Of a stretch of DNA of 64,000 bases, positions 51,832 through 60,170 are shown one piece after another (positions within the stretch are counted from its first letter, which is position 1; every line of letters starts with the position of its first letter). Below the pieces are notes generated by a model. It saw nothing but the letters and a program-made list of their open reading frames with translations, was not told where the DNA came from and searched no databases. The stretch comes from Nocardia jejuensis NBRC 103114 (GTDB taxonomy: Bacteria > Actinomycetota > Actinomycetes > Mycobacteriales > Mycobacteriaceae). The position numbers and the translations under genes were made by a program. Location: the NCBI RefSeq assembly GCF_001613145.1, contig NZ_BDBU01000008.1:91962-155961 (forward strand), given 5' to 3'.

Positions 51832-53871
51832 TTACCAGTGCAGGCCGGGAATCGCGTTGGTGAAGCGGGCCGCCGAGGACGGAAGTCCCATGAGCGGCTG
51901 CACGATCGGAGCCAGCGCCAGCAGCGGGCTGCGTGATTCCTGCTTCTCGGTCGCGGTCTCCTCCTTCTCGCCGGAGCCGCCGTTCTGCGGGAGAGTCGCC
52001 GTGCCGCGATGTGAGGCCTTCGACTCACCGAACATCCGGAAGCCCTGCGAGAGGATCGCGCGCTTCACCGACGGCATGACCGTATCCACCACCTGCGCGA
52101 AAGTGCCGATGGGAGTGTCGATCCGGCTGGGCCGGTGTACCAGGGCGCGCACCACGATGTCGGCCGCCTGCTGGGGCGTGTGCACCGGGATGGAGCGGTA
52201 GATGTCGGTGGGCGCGATCATCGGGGTGCGCACCAGCGGCATCCGCACCGAGGTGAAAGTGATTCCGGCGTCGGCATTCTCGACCGCGGCGATCTCGCTG
52301 AAGTTGTCCAGTGCGGACTTGCTCGCCACGTAGGCCGCGAAGCGCGGCACCTTGGTCTGCACCGCGATGGAGGAGATGTTCACGAAGTGGCCGAAGCGCC
52401 GCTCCCGCATGGACGGCAGCAGAGCCAGGATCAGCCGCACCGCGCCGAAGTAGTTGACCGCCATGGTCCGTTCGAAATCGTGCATCCGGTCGGTCGAGTT
52501 GAGCACCGAGCGGCGGATCGACCGGCCCGCGTTGTTCACCACGAAATCGACATGATCGTGATCGGCGAGCACCTGCTTCACGAGCAGCTCCACCGACTTC
52601 TCATCGGTGATATCGCAGATATACGCCTGTGCGGCACCGCTTTCCGCGCGCACCTGCTCGGCCGCGGCCTCGATGTCCTCGGGGGTGCGGGCCACCATCA
52701 GCACGGTCGCGCCGCGTGCGGCGACCGCGTGCGCGGTGGCCAGGCCGATGCCCGAGGAGGCGCCGGTCACCAGCACGATGCGCCCGCCCAGGACGTCGCC
52801 GGCGCTGCGGCGGGCCCGATCGGGGTCCAGGTGTGCGTGCCAGTAGCTCCAGAGCTTGTCGGCGTAGTCCTCGAAGGCCGGGACCTCGATGCCGCGCAGC
52901 AGCGCCCGGGTGGATTCGGAGACGAACTCCGATTCGAAGGCGGTGTGCGGGGCGACCTCGGCGGGAATGCCGAAGCGCTCCAGCATGAAATCGCGGAGTG
53001 CGGGCACGCCGGGAAGGCCGCCGAGCGCGTTCAGCGCGCCGTGCGATCCGGGCACCGCGCCGATGCCGGCCGGGGCTCCGGCCGCGCGTGCGAGAGCGCC
53101 GTAGATCCGCGTGAAGGGCTGCGGGTCGGGGTTGGTGAGGTGGAACGTGCGGCCGATCATGCCGGGCTTGGTGACCAGCTCGACCATGGCGGCGGCGACA
53201 TAGTCCACCGGCACGATATTGGTCGCGCCCAGATCGGGAAGCGGCAGCGGCAGTTCCGACGGCAGTGCCGCGAGCGAGGCGATCGCGGGAAAGAAGTAGT
53301 ACGGGCCGTCGATCTTGTCCATCTCGCCGGTGCGGGAATCGCCGACCACGATGGCCGGGCGGTACACCCGCCAGCGCAGACCGTGGGACTCGCGAACGAG
53401 CTTCTCGGCCTCGAACTTGGTGCGGTGGTACGGGGAGTTCAGCTGCTGGCCGAGGTCGAAATCGTCCTCGAAGAACTTGCCCCGGTGATCCCCGGCGACG
53501 GCGACCGAGGAGACGTGGTGCAGGACCGCGCCCAGTTCGACGGCCAAGTCGATGACCGCGCGGGTGCCCTGCACGTTGGCGGCGTAGGTGATGTCCTCGT
53601 CGGCGGTCATGTCGTAGACGGCGCCGAGGTGAATGACGTGATCGGCCCGCGGGGCGTCGTCGGCCAGGCCCAAGGCGGGCGCGGTGAGGTCGCCGACCAG
53701 CGGGAAGACGCGGTCCTGGGCGCCCCATCCGAGAGCCATCTCGTGCAGCTTGGCGACCGAGGCTTCGCGCACCAGCGCGTGGACCACGGCCTCGGGATCC
53801 TTGTCGAGCAGTCCTGCGACGACGCGCCGTCCCAGGAATCCGGTTCCGCCCGTGACGATGTAGGAAACCAT
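51832..53871 (-). CDS. Bifunctional fatty acyl-CoA reductase (two SDR domains)
   Basis: A 679-residue protein with two Rossmann domains. Residues 1-350 form an extended SDR (GGTGFLGRRVV at 8-18, YHRTK near 148, PDPQPFTRIYGAL), the fatty acyl-CoA reductase part; residues 360-600 form a classical SDR (TGASSGIG near 370, YVASK near 508). This layout is that of AcrA1/Rv3391-type and Marinobacter Maqu_2507-type reductases, which reduce acyl-CoA to fatty alcohol. The C-terminal tail (about 70 residues) is low-complexity. Together with the WS/DGAT it could make wax esters. Confidence 0.88.
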   Translation of the reverse strand: MVSYIVTGGTGFLGRRVVAGLLDKDPEAVVHALVREASVAKLHEMALGWGAQDRVFPLVGDLTAPALGLADDAPRADHVIHLGAVYDMTADEDITYAANVQGTRAVIDLAVELGAVLHHVSSVAVAGDHRGKFFEDDFDLGQQLNSPYHRTKFEAEKLVRESHGLRWRVYRPAIVVGDSRTGEMDKIDGPYYFFPAIASLAALPSELPLPLPDLGATNIVPVDYVAAAMVELVTKPGMIGRTFHLTNPDPQPFTRIYGALARAAGAPAGIGAVPGSHGALNALGGLPGVPALRDFMLERFGIPAEVAPHTAFESEFVSESTRALLRGIEVPAFEDYADKLWSYWHAHLDPDRARRSAGDVLGGRIVLVTGASSGIGLATAHAVAARGATVLMVARTPEDIEAAAEQVRAESGAAQAYICDITDEKSVELLVKQVLADHDHVDFVVNNAGRSIRRSVLNSTDRMHDFERTMAVNYFGAVRLILALLPSMRERRFGHFVNISSIAVQTKVPRFAAYVASKSALDNFSEIAAVENADAGITFTSVRMPLVRTPMIAPTDIYRSIPVHTPQQAADIVVRALVHRPSRIDTPIGTFAQVVDTVMPSVKRAILSQGFRMFGESKASHRGTATLPQNGGSGEKEETATEKQESRSPLLALAPIVQPLMGLPSSAARFTNAIPGLHW

Positions 53872-54326
53872 CGACCCTCCTAAATTACGAACTCGTTGGT
53901 AGACAACGTTGTTCGTCCGACATGCGTCGGTGGATGTGGACGATCAGAATTGGCCTTATCAGAATGTCGGGCCTCGGTAGGAACACCGTCGTGCCTAACT
54001 GGTGAGTAACTTTACCGTGGGCCGGGTTGGCCGTTCAACTTTCTCGCCGATTCGACCGTGTGGGACTGGTCACCACGGGCCAATTCGAGTTGGTATGTGT
54101 TACAAGGATTTTGGTGTAACTCTTCGACTCATACGTAATTCGGCGAGTTGGTCAGTTGTCTTGTGGGCGGCGTCACCGAGTTGCGGCGCATTCGCGCTAT
54201 CGGGCGGAACCTCCTATTTGCCCGAATCGCCCGGCTGAGCGGTAAATGTGCTGGTGAACGCCTTGTCGACCGGATCTGACGCTATGTTGTTCCAGTCTTG
54301 TCGGTGCGGGCATTCGGGAGCAGTCC
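53872..54326. promoter_or_regulatory. Long AT-richer intergenic region with several dyads
   Basis: I find no convincing gene in these 455 bases. TACGAACTCGTTGGTA (53886-53901) has an AACnnGTT core as in the KstR-type boxes, but its flanks do not fit TnnAACnnGTTnnA; ACAACGTTGT (53903-53912) is a nearby perfect palindrome. GTTACA faces TGTAAC at 54099-54120. The first two lie just upstream of the acyl reductase start and may control it. Confidence 0.45.
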
Positions 54327-54929
54327 TTGATTCACGAGCTGGATCTACCGTTGACCGGTGTGCGTACTCGCGCCGAATTCGACGCTCTGCCATCCGTTCC
54401 GCGCGGCTGGGCCTGGGAACTGCGATTCGGCCGATTGGAGCTGACCGTCATGCCCGTCACGTTCTGGTACTCCCGGGTCGTGTTCACCGTGCTCGAGTTC
54501 TGGCGCGGGCTCGGCTACGAGATCGCCGGTGATCAATACGTCGCCGACAGCGGATTCGCCCGCGGCGACAGCGGTCACCACAACTTCGTCGTCGACGGCG
54601 TGGTGTTCAAGGCCGGGCACACACCCGGCAAACACAGCACCACGCACGATTCGCGCCGCATTCTGGCTGTCGTGGAAGCCGTCTGGCAGCCCGCCCAGGT
54701 GCACGAGGCCCTGGACAAACTCCGCGTCTTCGCCCTCCTGGGCATCCCGCACTACTGGATCGTGCGCGGCGACCACCAGTCCGATGACATGGACGGTTTC
54801 GTCAGCATGTACGAACTGATCGGCCGAGAATACAAACTCACCGGCAGCCGACTGGTATCGCAGCTTCCGGTCCGACCCGAGGTGCGCGCAACGGGGGACA
54901 TATCTCGATCGGCGGGTTACCGGGCGTGA
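54327..54929 (+). CDS. Uma2-family (DUF820) endonuclease-like protein
   Basis: A 200-residue PD-(D/E)XK-fold protein. FVVDGVVFKAG supplies the acidic strand, LAVVEAVWQPAQVHEALDKLRVFALLGIPHYWIV matches the Uma2 core with glutamate and lysine in the expected order. Such genes are abundant, scattered and of unknown role in actinobacteria and cyanobacteria. The start is TTG 54327 with GGGAG 7 bases upstream; the in-frame ATG 54450 would remove the N-terminal part. It stands alone between longer transcription units. Confidence 0.8.
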   Translation: MIHELDLPLTGVRTRAEFDALPSVPRGWAWELRFGRLELTVMPVTFWYSRVVFTVLEFWRGLGYEIAGDQYVADSGFARGDSGHHNFVVDGVVFKAGHTPGKHSTTHDSRRILAVVEAVWQPAQVHEALDKLRVFALLGIPHYWIVRGDHQSDDMDGFVSMYELIGREYKLTGSRLVSQLPVRPEVRATGDISRSAGYRA

Positions 54930-54954
54930 CTCGGGTACCCGCGCGGGGCTCGGG

Positions 54955-55812
54955 TCAGAGGGCGTACGCGTCGGTGGCGTTGGTGCGGTAGAAGAAGGTC
55001 GCTTCCTGATCGGTGGCGTCGGTGGCGACCACGTGGTCGACCGCGGTCAGGAGATCGCGGTAGGTGCCGGCGCGGGTGTCGATCGGCATGTTGGAGCCGA
55101 ACATGAGTCGTCGCCAACCCCACAGATGAACGCTGGATTCGAGCCAGTATTCGAGCGTGGTCCAGCTCAGATCGGGAGCGATCATGCCGAGGCCCGAGAG
55201 TTTGCAGTGCCAGGGAGTTTCCTTGGCGGCCAGGGACAGGGCGTTGTGCCAGGCGGATCGGTCGTCGGGGGAGGTGCTCTGCGGCAGGCCCAGATGTTCC
55301 AGGACCACGCGCAGAGTCGGATAGCCGGCCAGGAAGTCGATCCAGTCGAGCATGGTGGCGGGGGTGGCGACGAGATCGAAGACCGCGTCGCGCTCCTGCA
55401 GCCAGCTCGCGATCGCGTCGGCGGCGGGGGTGTTGGGGTGCAGGCCCTGAAAGACCCGGATGCCCCGGAAGTGCGGGCTCTGTGCCTGTTCGGTCAGGTG
55501 CGTGAGCAATTCGGGCAGCGACAGGGTGGGATCCACGGTGCCGATCAGGGCCAGCGGGCGGCCCGCGGTGGCGGCGAGGGCGTCGATCCAGCGGGTCTCG
55601 GCCAGGTAGGCGTGCGGGGCCGTGGTGGCCGAGACGTGAACCAGGCCGACCACCTCCGTGCCCGCCGCGCGGTCGTAGTCGGCGAGCGCGAAGTCGTCGG
55701 TGAGGGTGGGTGTGCCCGCGGCCGCGGCGAACGCGGGGAGATCGGGGTACCAGGGGTGGGTCGAGGGGGTCCACAGGTGCAGGTGGGCGTCGACTATCGG
55801 GATGGTGGGCAT
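54955..55812 (-). CDS. Amidohydrolase_2 / lactonase-type metal-dependent hydrolase
   Basis: A 285-residue TIM-barrel hydrolase of the COG3618 type. The metal-binding HxH is in IVDAHLHLW (residues 6-14); RGIRVFQGLHPN, LEHLGLPQ, KLSGLGM and MFGSNMPID carry later metal and substrate residues. Family members include fucono- and rhamnono-lactonases and 2-pyrone-4,6-dicarboxylate hydrolases. GGAGG lies 9 bases before ATG 55812. It is 14 bases from the SDR gene upstream, and the likely operon order is aminotransferase, SDR, amidohydrolase. Confidence 0.85.
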   Translation of the reverse strand: MPTIPIVDAHLHLWTPSTHPWYPDLPAFAAAAGTPTLTDDFALADYDRAAGTEVVGLVHVSATTAPHAYLAETRWIDALAATAGRPLALIGTVDPTLSLPELLTHLTEQAQSPHFRGIRVFQGLHPNTPAADAIASWLQERDAVFDLVATPATMLDWIDFLAGYPTLRVVLEHLGLPQSTSPDDRSAWHNALSLAAKETPWHCKLSGLGMIAPDLSWTTLEYWLESSVHLWGWRRLMFGSNMPIDTRAGTYRDLLTAVDHVVATDATDQEATFFYRTNATDAYAL

Positions 55813-55826
55813 GGTGGCGCCTCCTG

Positions 55827-56588
55827 TCAGTGCATGGTGATGCCGCCGCTGACACTGATCAGCTGGCCGGTGAGATAGCTGGCTTCCGGGCTTGCCAGCC
55901 AGGCGATCAGGGCGGCGACCTCGTCGGGCCGGCCCAGGCGCTTGAGCGGGATGGCTTTCTCCATGGCGGCCAGCGCGCCGGGGTGATCGCGCATGGTGCG
56001 GGTGACCATGCGGCCTTCGATGGGGCCGGGGCACACCACGTTCACCGTGATCGCGTCCCGGGCTACCTCGCGGGCAAGGGATTTGGCGAAGCCGAACAGG
56101 CCGGCCTTGGAGGCGGCGTAGGCGGCCTCGCCCGCCGCGCCTGCCCGGGCTCCGTCGGAGGAGACGAAAACTATTCGCGCCGAGCCGGTTTCCCGCAGGG
56201 CGGGTAGCAGATGCTGGGTCAGCAGCATGGGACCGCGCAGGTTGACCTGATGCATGAGGTCCCAGTGCGCGAGGGTGCTGTCCTGGAACGGTTCGACGAT
56301 GGCCACGCCCGCGCAATGCACCAGGGCGGCGATCGCGCCGCAGGTGTGCGCCGCCGCCTCGATGCCGGAGGGGTCGGTCAGATCCAGATGCAGGGCAGTG
56401 GCTTTCGGGCCGAGCTGCGCGGCGTGGCGCGTCACCGCGTCGAGATCGATGTCGGCGAGCACGACCTCGCGCCCGGCGGTCACCAGGCGGTGTGCGACCG
56501 CGCGGCCGATATCCCCGGCCGCGCCGGTCACCAGCGCACCGGGGATGCCCGCGCCGTCGCCCTGGCCCGCATCCTCGCCCTGGCCCAC
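55827..56588 (-). CDS. Classical SDR dehydrogenase
   Basis: A 253-residue SDR: TGAAGDIGRAV (residues 21-31), ALVHCAG as the NAG-like motif, YAASK near 160, CPGPIEGRMV and the LTGQLISVSGGITMH ending of the FabG-like group. It should oxidise a hydroxyl group with NAD(P)+. Starts at GTG 56588 with GGTGAGG upstream. Paired with the lactonase-type hydrolase, the combination resembles sugar dehydrogenase plus lactonase (for example L-fucose), which is an inference from family pairings. Confidence 0.85.
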   Translation of the reverse strand: MGQGEDAGQGDGAGIPGALVTGAAGDIGRAVAHRLVTAGREVVLADIDLDAVTRHAAQLGPKATALHLDLTDPSGIEAAAHTCGAIAALVHCAGVAIVEPFQDSTLAHWDLMHQVNLRGPMLLTQHLLPALRETGSARIVFVSSDGARAGAAGEAAYAASKAGLFGFAKSLAREVARDAITVNVVCPGPIEGRMVTRTMRDHPGALAAMEKAIPLKRLGRPDEVAALIAWLASPEASYLTGQLISVSGGITMH

Positions 56589-56801
56589 TGCCTCACCCTG
56601 TTCCGCTGGTCGCGCCGTCGCACCGCCGAGGGTCCGTGCGGCCGACCGGTGTCTCCGGTCCCGCCGTCACTCCGAGGGTGAATAACTACGGACTCCATGA
56701 ATAGTCGTTCGGGCCGAATTCCGCGACACAATGTCCGCAATTCGGCAGCGGAATGGCATCGGCGATCATGCCGAGGCAGATTCCGTCAGTGGGGAAGTGG
56801 G

Positions 56802-58133
56802 TCAGTCGGTCAGTCGGTCCGCGAGGCGGCGCGGCGCCGCGTGCCGGCGCAGCGCCGGCGCGACCGGCCGGCCGTTGAGCAGACCCTCGACGCTGCCGTG
56901 CTCGATCGCCTTGCGGTAGAGGACGGCGGCCTCGTGGCACGCGCGCAGGGTGTGGTCGATATCGGCGGCGGTGTGGGCGGCGGACAGGACGAACGACTGG
57001 CCCAGCACACCGCGCTCGAGCAACTCCTGCAGGAACAACGTCCGATAGGGCTGGGAGGGAACGCCGTCGGGATCCCTGGTGGTGAAGATCAGGCAGGACG
57101 GGCGGCCCAGCACCCGCAGGTGATCGGCGATGCCGAGGTCGGCGGCGATGGCGTTCACGCCCTCGGCCAGCCGCCGCCCCGAACTTTCCATCCGCCCGAC
57201 CGGATCGCTGTCGCGATAGGCGGCGACCACCGCGCGAAACGCTGCGAGAGACGCGGTTTCGGGGCCATGGGTGGTGGACAGCAGGAATACCCGAGCGGCA
57301 TCGGTCCGCAGCCCGCCCAGCTCCATGTACTCCCGCTTGCCGGCCAGGGCCGAGAGCGGGAAGCCGTTGGCCATGGCCTTGCCCCAGCAGGACAGATCCG
57401 GGCGCACCCCGTAGACCCGCTGCGCACCGCCCGCGGACCACCGGAATCCGGTGATCATCTCGTCGAACACCAGCAGCGCACCGTGTCGATCGCACAGTGC
57501 GCGAACCCCTTCCAGGAATCCCGGGGCGGGTTCGTGCAACGCGGTCGCCTGTTCCAGGACCACGCACGCGACCGGGTGCGCGTCGAGCGCGTCGGCGAGG
57601 GACACGAGGTCGTTGAATCGGAACCCCACCGTGGCCGGTGCGGGGATTCCCGCGTTCATCGCGGTGGTGCCGATGAACCAGTCGTCCACCGAGAAGAACG
57701 GCTGATCGCACACCGCCACGGTCTCGCGCCCGGTGACCGCTCGCGCCAGGCGCACCGCCGCCGTCGTCGCGTCGGACCCGTTCTTGGCGAACTTCACCAT
57801 GTCCGCGCCCGGCACCAGCTCCAGGAAGTCTTGTGCGGCAAGCAATTCCAGCTCGGTCGGCCGGGAGAAACTCACCCCGTCGGCGATCGCCCGGCCCACC
57901 GCCTCGACCACCGGCCCGTACCCGTGCCCGAGCGTGACCGAGCGCAATCCCATCCCGTACTCGACGTACTCGTTGCCGTCGCAATCCCACACCCGAGCTC
58001 CCGACCCCCGCACCAGCACCGGGGCCATCCCCTCGGGATACTGATCCGACCCCCGCGCGTACGTGTGCGCCCCGCCCGGCACGACCTCGTGCAGACGAGC
58101 CTGAATCTCGTTGCTACGGCTGAAATCACGCAT
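56802..58133 (-). CDS. Class III aminotransferase, glutamate-1-semialdehyde-aminomutase type
   Basis: A 443-residue PLP enzyme. EVVPGGAHTYARGSDQYPEGMAPVLVRGSGARVWDCDGNEYVEYGMGLRSVTLGHGY is the GSAM-type N-terminus; FDEMITGFRW carries the PLP-binding aspartate and CWGKAMANGFPLSALAGK the Schiff-base lysine. True HemL is elsewhere likely; this one belongs with sugar or secondary-metabolite aminotransferases of the same fold. ATG 58133 is preferred over 58193. Last residues RLADRLTD come from a small GTCAGTCG tandem repeat. It lies 213 bases from the SDR gene, so co-transcription is possible but not certain. Confidence 0.85.
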   Translation of the reverse strand: MRDFSRSNEIQARLHEVVPGGAHTYARGSDQYPEGMAPVLVRGSGARVWDCDGNEYVEYGMGLRSVTLGHGYGPVVEAVGRAIADGVSFSRPTELELLAAQDFLELVPGADMVKFAKNGSDATTAAVRLARAVTGRETVAVCDQPFFSVDDWFIGTTAMNAGIPAPATVGFRFNDLVSLADALDAHPVACVVLEQATALHEPAPGFLEGVRALCDRHGALLVFDEMITGFRWSAGGAQRVYGVRPDLSCWGKAMANGFPLSALAGKREYMELGGLRTDAARVFLLSTTHGPETASLAAFRAVVAAYRDSDPVGRMESSGRRLAEGVNAIAADLGIADHLRVLGRPSCLIFTTRDPDGVPSQPYRTLFLQELLERGVLGQSFVLSAAHTAADIDHTLRACHEAAVLYRKAIEHGSVEGLLNGRPVAPALRRHAAPRRLADRLTD

Positions 58134-58325
58134 CGCGGCCACCACCCTCGCCCCCGGCGGCCACCCGGACCAGGTCCGCGACCGCGCATCCATTGCAACG
58201 GAAGTCTAAGCCCGCCGGGTCCGGCAGGGCGGGTGAGAGATTCCGGGCACATGAGGCCGGGGGCTCCCTGGACCGCGGCGAAACGCGGGGTTACGGTGAT
58301 CGGACGGTGTAGGCGGAGGTTTGTG

Positions 58326-60059
58326 GTGGGGAGGACTCTCGCGCAGGGGCAGGCGTTCGCGGGCTATCTGGTCGAACGCCTGCTCGGGGTCGGCGGGATG
58401 GGTGAGGTGTACCTCGCCCGGGAGCGCGATCTGCCGCGGCCGGTGGCATTGAAACTGCTGGCGGCGGGCAAGGCCGACGATCCGGAGGTCAGGGCTAGGT
58501 TCCTGCGGGAGGCCGATACCGCCGCGCGGCTGTCGCATCCGAATATCGTCGCGGTGTACGCGCGTGGGACGCAGGACCATCGGCTCTGGATGGCCATGCA
58601 GTACATCGAGGGCACCGATGTCGCGGCCGTCATCCGTGACGGCGCGCTGCGGCCCGATCACGCGGTGCGGATTCTGCGGGAAACCGCACGGGCACTCGAT
58701 CACGCGCATCGCGCGGGCGTGCTGCACCGCGATGTGAAGCCCGCCAATATTCTGCTGGCCTGGGGGCCGGACCAGCGGGTCTATCTGGCGGACTTCGGAA
58801 TCGCGAAGGCGCTCGATCACACCAGCGCGCTCACCCGCACCGGGGAGATGTACGCGAGCTTCCAGTACGCCGCGCCCGAGCAGTTCGAATTGCGTTCGGA
58901 CACCGATCATCGGGTCGATGTGTACGCGCTGGGCTGCACGCTGTTCCACATGCTCACTGGCCAGCTGCCGTACCCGGGGGAGAGCACCGCCCAGCTGATC
59001 AACGGTCATCTGAACGGGGCGATCCCACGGCCGAGTGCTCGAAACGCGCAGGTGCCGAAGGCTTTCGACCGGGTGATCGCGCGGGCGATAGCCAAGGATC
59101 GTGATCACCGATTCGGCAGTTGCGGTGAGCTCGCCGCGGCCGCCGAAGCCGCACTGACCGCACCGGATCTGCCCGGCGACCCCGATACCGACGCTCGGCC
59201 GGCGGCTGTCACCCAGGGCCCGACCGTCATCGGATACTCACAGACCCGCGCACCGAGCCTGCCCTCGCATCCGATCCTCGGCACCACCCGATCCAGCGAT
59301 GCGCACGTCTCCCGCGCCGACCAGCCGCGATTCCCGCCACCCTCCACCGGCATCGGTTCCGCCCCTGTGCCATTCGAGGGCGCCGGGCCCTCGCGGCCTC
59401 CCGAGGGTCCCGTCCACGGAGCATCGTCGCCGTCCCGAACGCAGTTCGACGCGACCGGCTTCGCGCGGGGAACCGAGCGGGACGGGCACGGCGCGACGGC
59501 ATCCGCGCTCGCACGTCCCGCCTCACTCCTGCGCAATCGCCTCGTCCTGGCGGCCGTCGCCACCGCCGTCGTCGTGGTCGGTGGCATCGGGGCCGGATTC
59601 GGAAGCGGCGCATTGCAGTTCAGCCTCGGCACGGGCACGTCGGCGAGCGGCCCGCCGACCGTCGTCGGCGGCACCGATGCGACCCGGTCCGCCGCCATCG
59701 AGGCCGCCTGTGCCTACGGCATTCTCATGACCACCTACGACTACGGCAATGGCGAGGAGTGGCAGAGCAAGGTCGTGGCGGGCGCGACGGGCACCTGGAA
59801 GACACAGGCACAGCAGTTGCTGCCGACCATCCGGATGCTGATCGAGGCTGATTCCGAACACAGCCGCGGCACCGACTCGACATGCACCGTCAGCTCCGGC
59901 AATACGACGCACTACGAGCTCGCCGCCGACATCACCGTGGTCAATTCCACCCAGGGCAAGGCCGACACCACCGAGCATCAGAACATCACCATGTCCATGG
60001 ACTACGTCGACGGCCACTGGCTGTGCAGCAAATGGGTGAGCCCGCTGATCCCGAGCTGA
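58326..60059 (+). CDS. Transmembrane Ser/Thr protein kinase with Mas-like outer domain
   Basis: A 577-residue receptor kinase. Residues 14-275 form a Hanks-type kinase: GVGGMG at 21-26, Lys43, HRDVKPAN at 134-141, DFG at 156-158, APEQ at 183-186. A proline-rich linker (280-400), one membrane helix (405-427) and an external 125-residue domain follow. That domain (IEAACAYGILMTTYDYGNGEEWQSKVVAGATGTWKTQ, with Cys520 and Cys567 probably bonded) resembles the NTF2-like fold of mce-associated proteins, not the PASTA or PknH sensor. GGAGG lies 6 bases before GTG 58326. The frame is open upstream to 56697 but only as antisense of the aminotransferase. Confidence 0.88.
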   Translation: MGRTLAQGQAFAGYLVERLLGVGGMGEVYLARERDLPRPVALKLLAAGKADDPEVRARFLREADTAARLSHPNIVAVYARGTQDHRLWMAMQYIEGTDVAAVIRDGALRPDHAVRILRETARALDHAHRAGVLHRDVKPANILLAWGPDQRVYLADFGIAKALDHTSALTRTGEMYASFQYAAPEQFELRSDTDHRVDVYALGCTLFHMLTGQLPYPGESTAQLINGHLNGAIPRPSARNAQVPKAFDRVIARAIAKDRDHRFGSCGELAAAAEAALTAPDLPGDPDTDARPAAVTQGPTVIGYSQTRAPSLPSHPILGTTRSSDAHVSRADQPRFPPPSTGIGSAPVPFEGAGPSRPPEGPVHGASSPSRTQFDATGFARGTERDGHGATASALARPASLLRNRLVLAAVATAVVVVGGIGAGFGSGALQFSLGTGTSASGPPTVVGGTDATRSAAIEAACAYGILMTTYDYGNGEEWQSKVVAGATGTWKTQAQQLLPTIRMLIEADSEHSRGTDSTCTVSSGNTTHYELAADITVVNSTQGKADTTEHQNITMSMDYVDGHWLCSKWVSPLIPS

Positions 60060-60170
60060 GCCCGCTCGCCGACCACACCGGCCCGCGCGCCGTCGAACCT
60101 CGCTGTCCCCGAGGGCGTATGGCTGCGTGACCGGTGCCCCCTCCACCGGTCACCCCGCCTTGGAGGATCG

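Noticed and set aside
54002..54238. A 78-codon plus-strand frame in the long region before the Uma2 gene
   Set aside because: GTG start without a clear ribosome binding site, mixed composition and no recognisable domain; the region looks like promoter DNA.
56697..58325. Very long open frame (over 500 codons) directly in front of the kinase gene on the plus strand
   Set aside because: It is antisense to the aminotransferase, has the arginine/histidine-rich composition of high-GC shadow frames, no conserved motifs, and the kinase has its own ribosome binding site at 58315.
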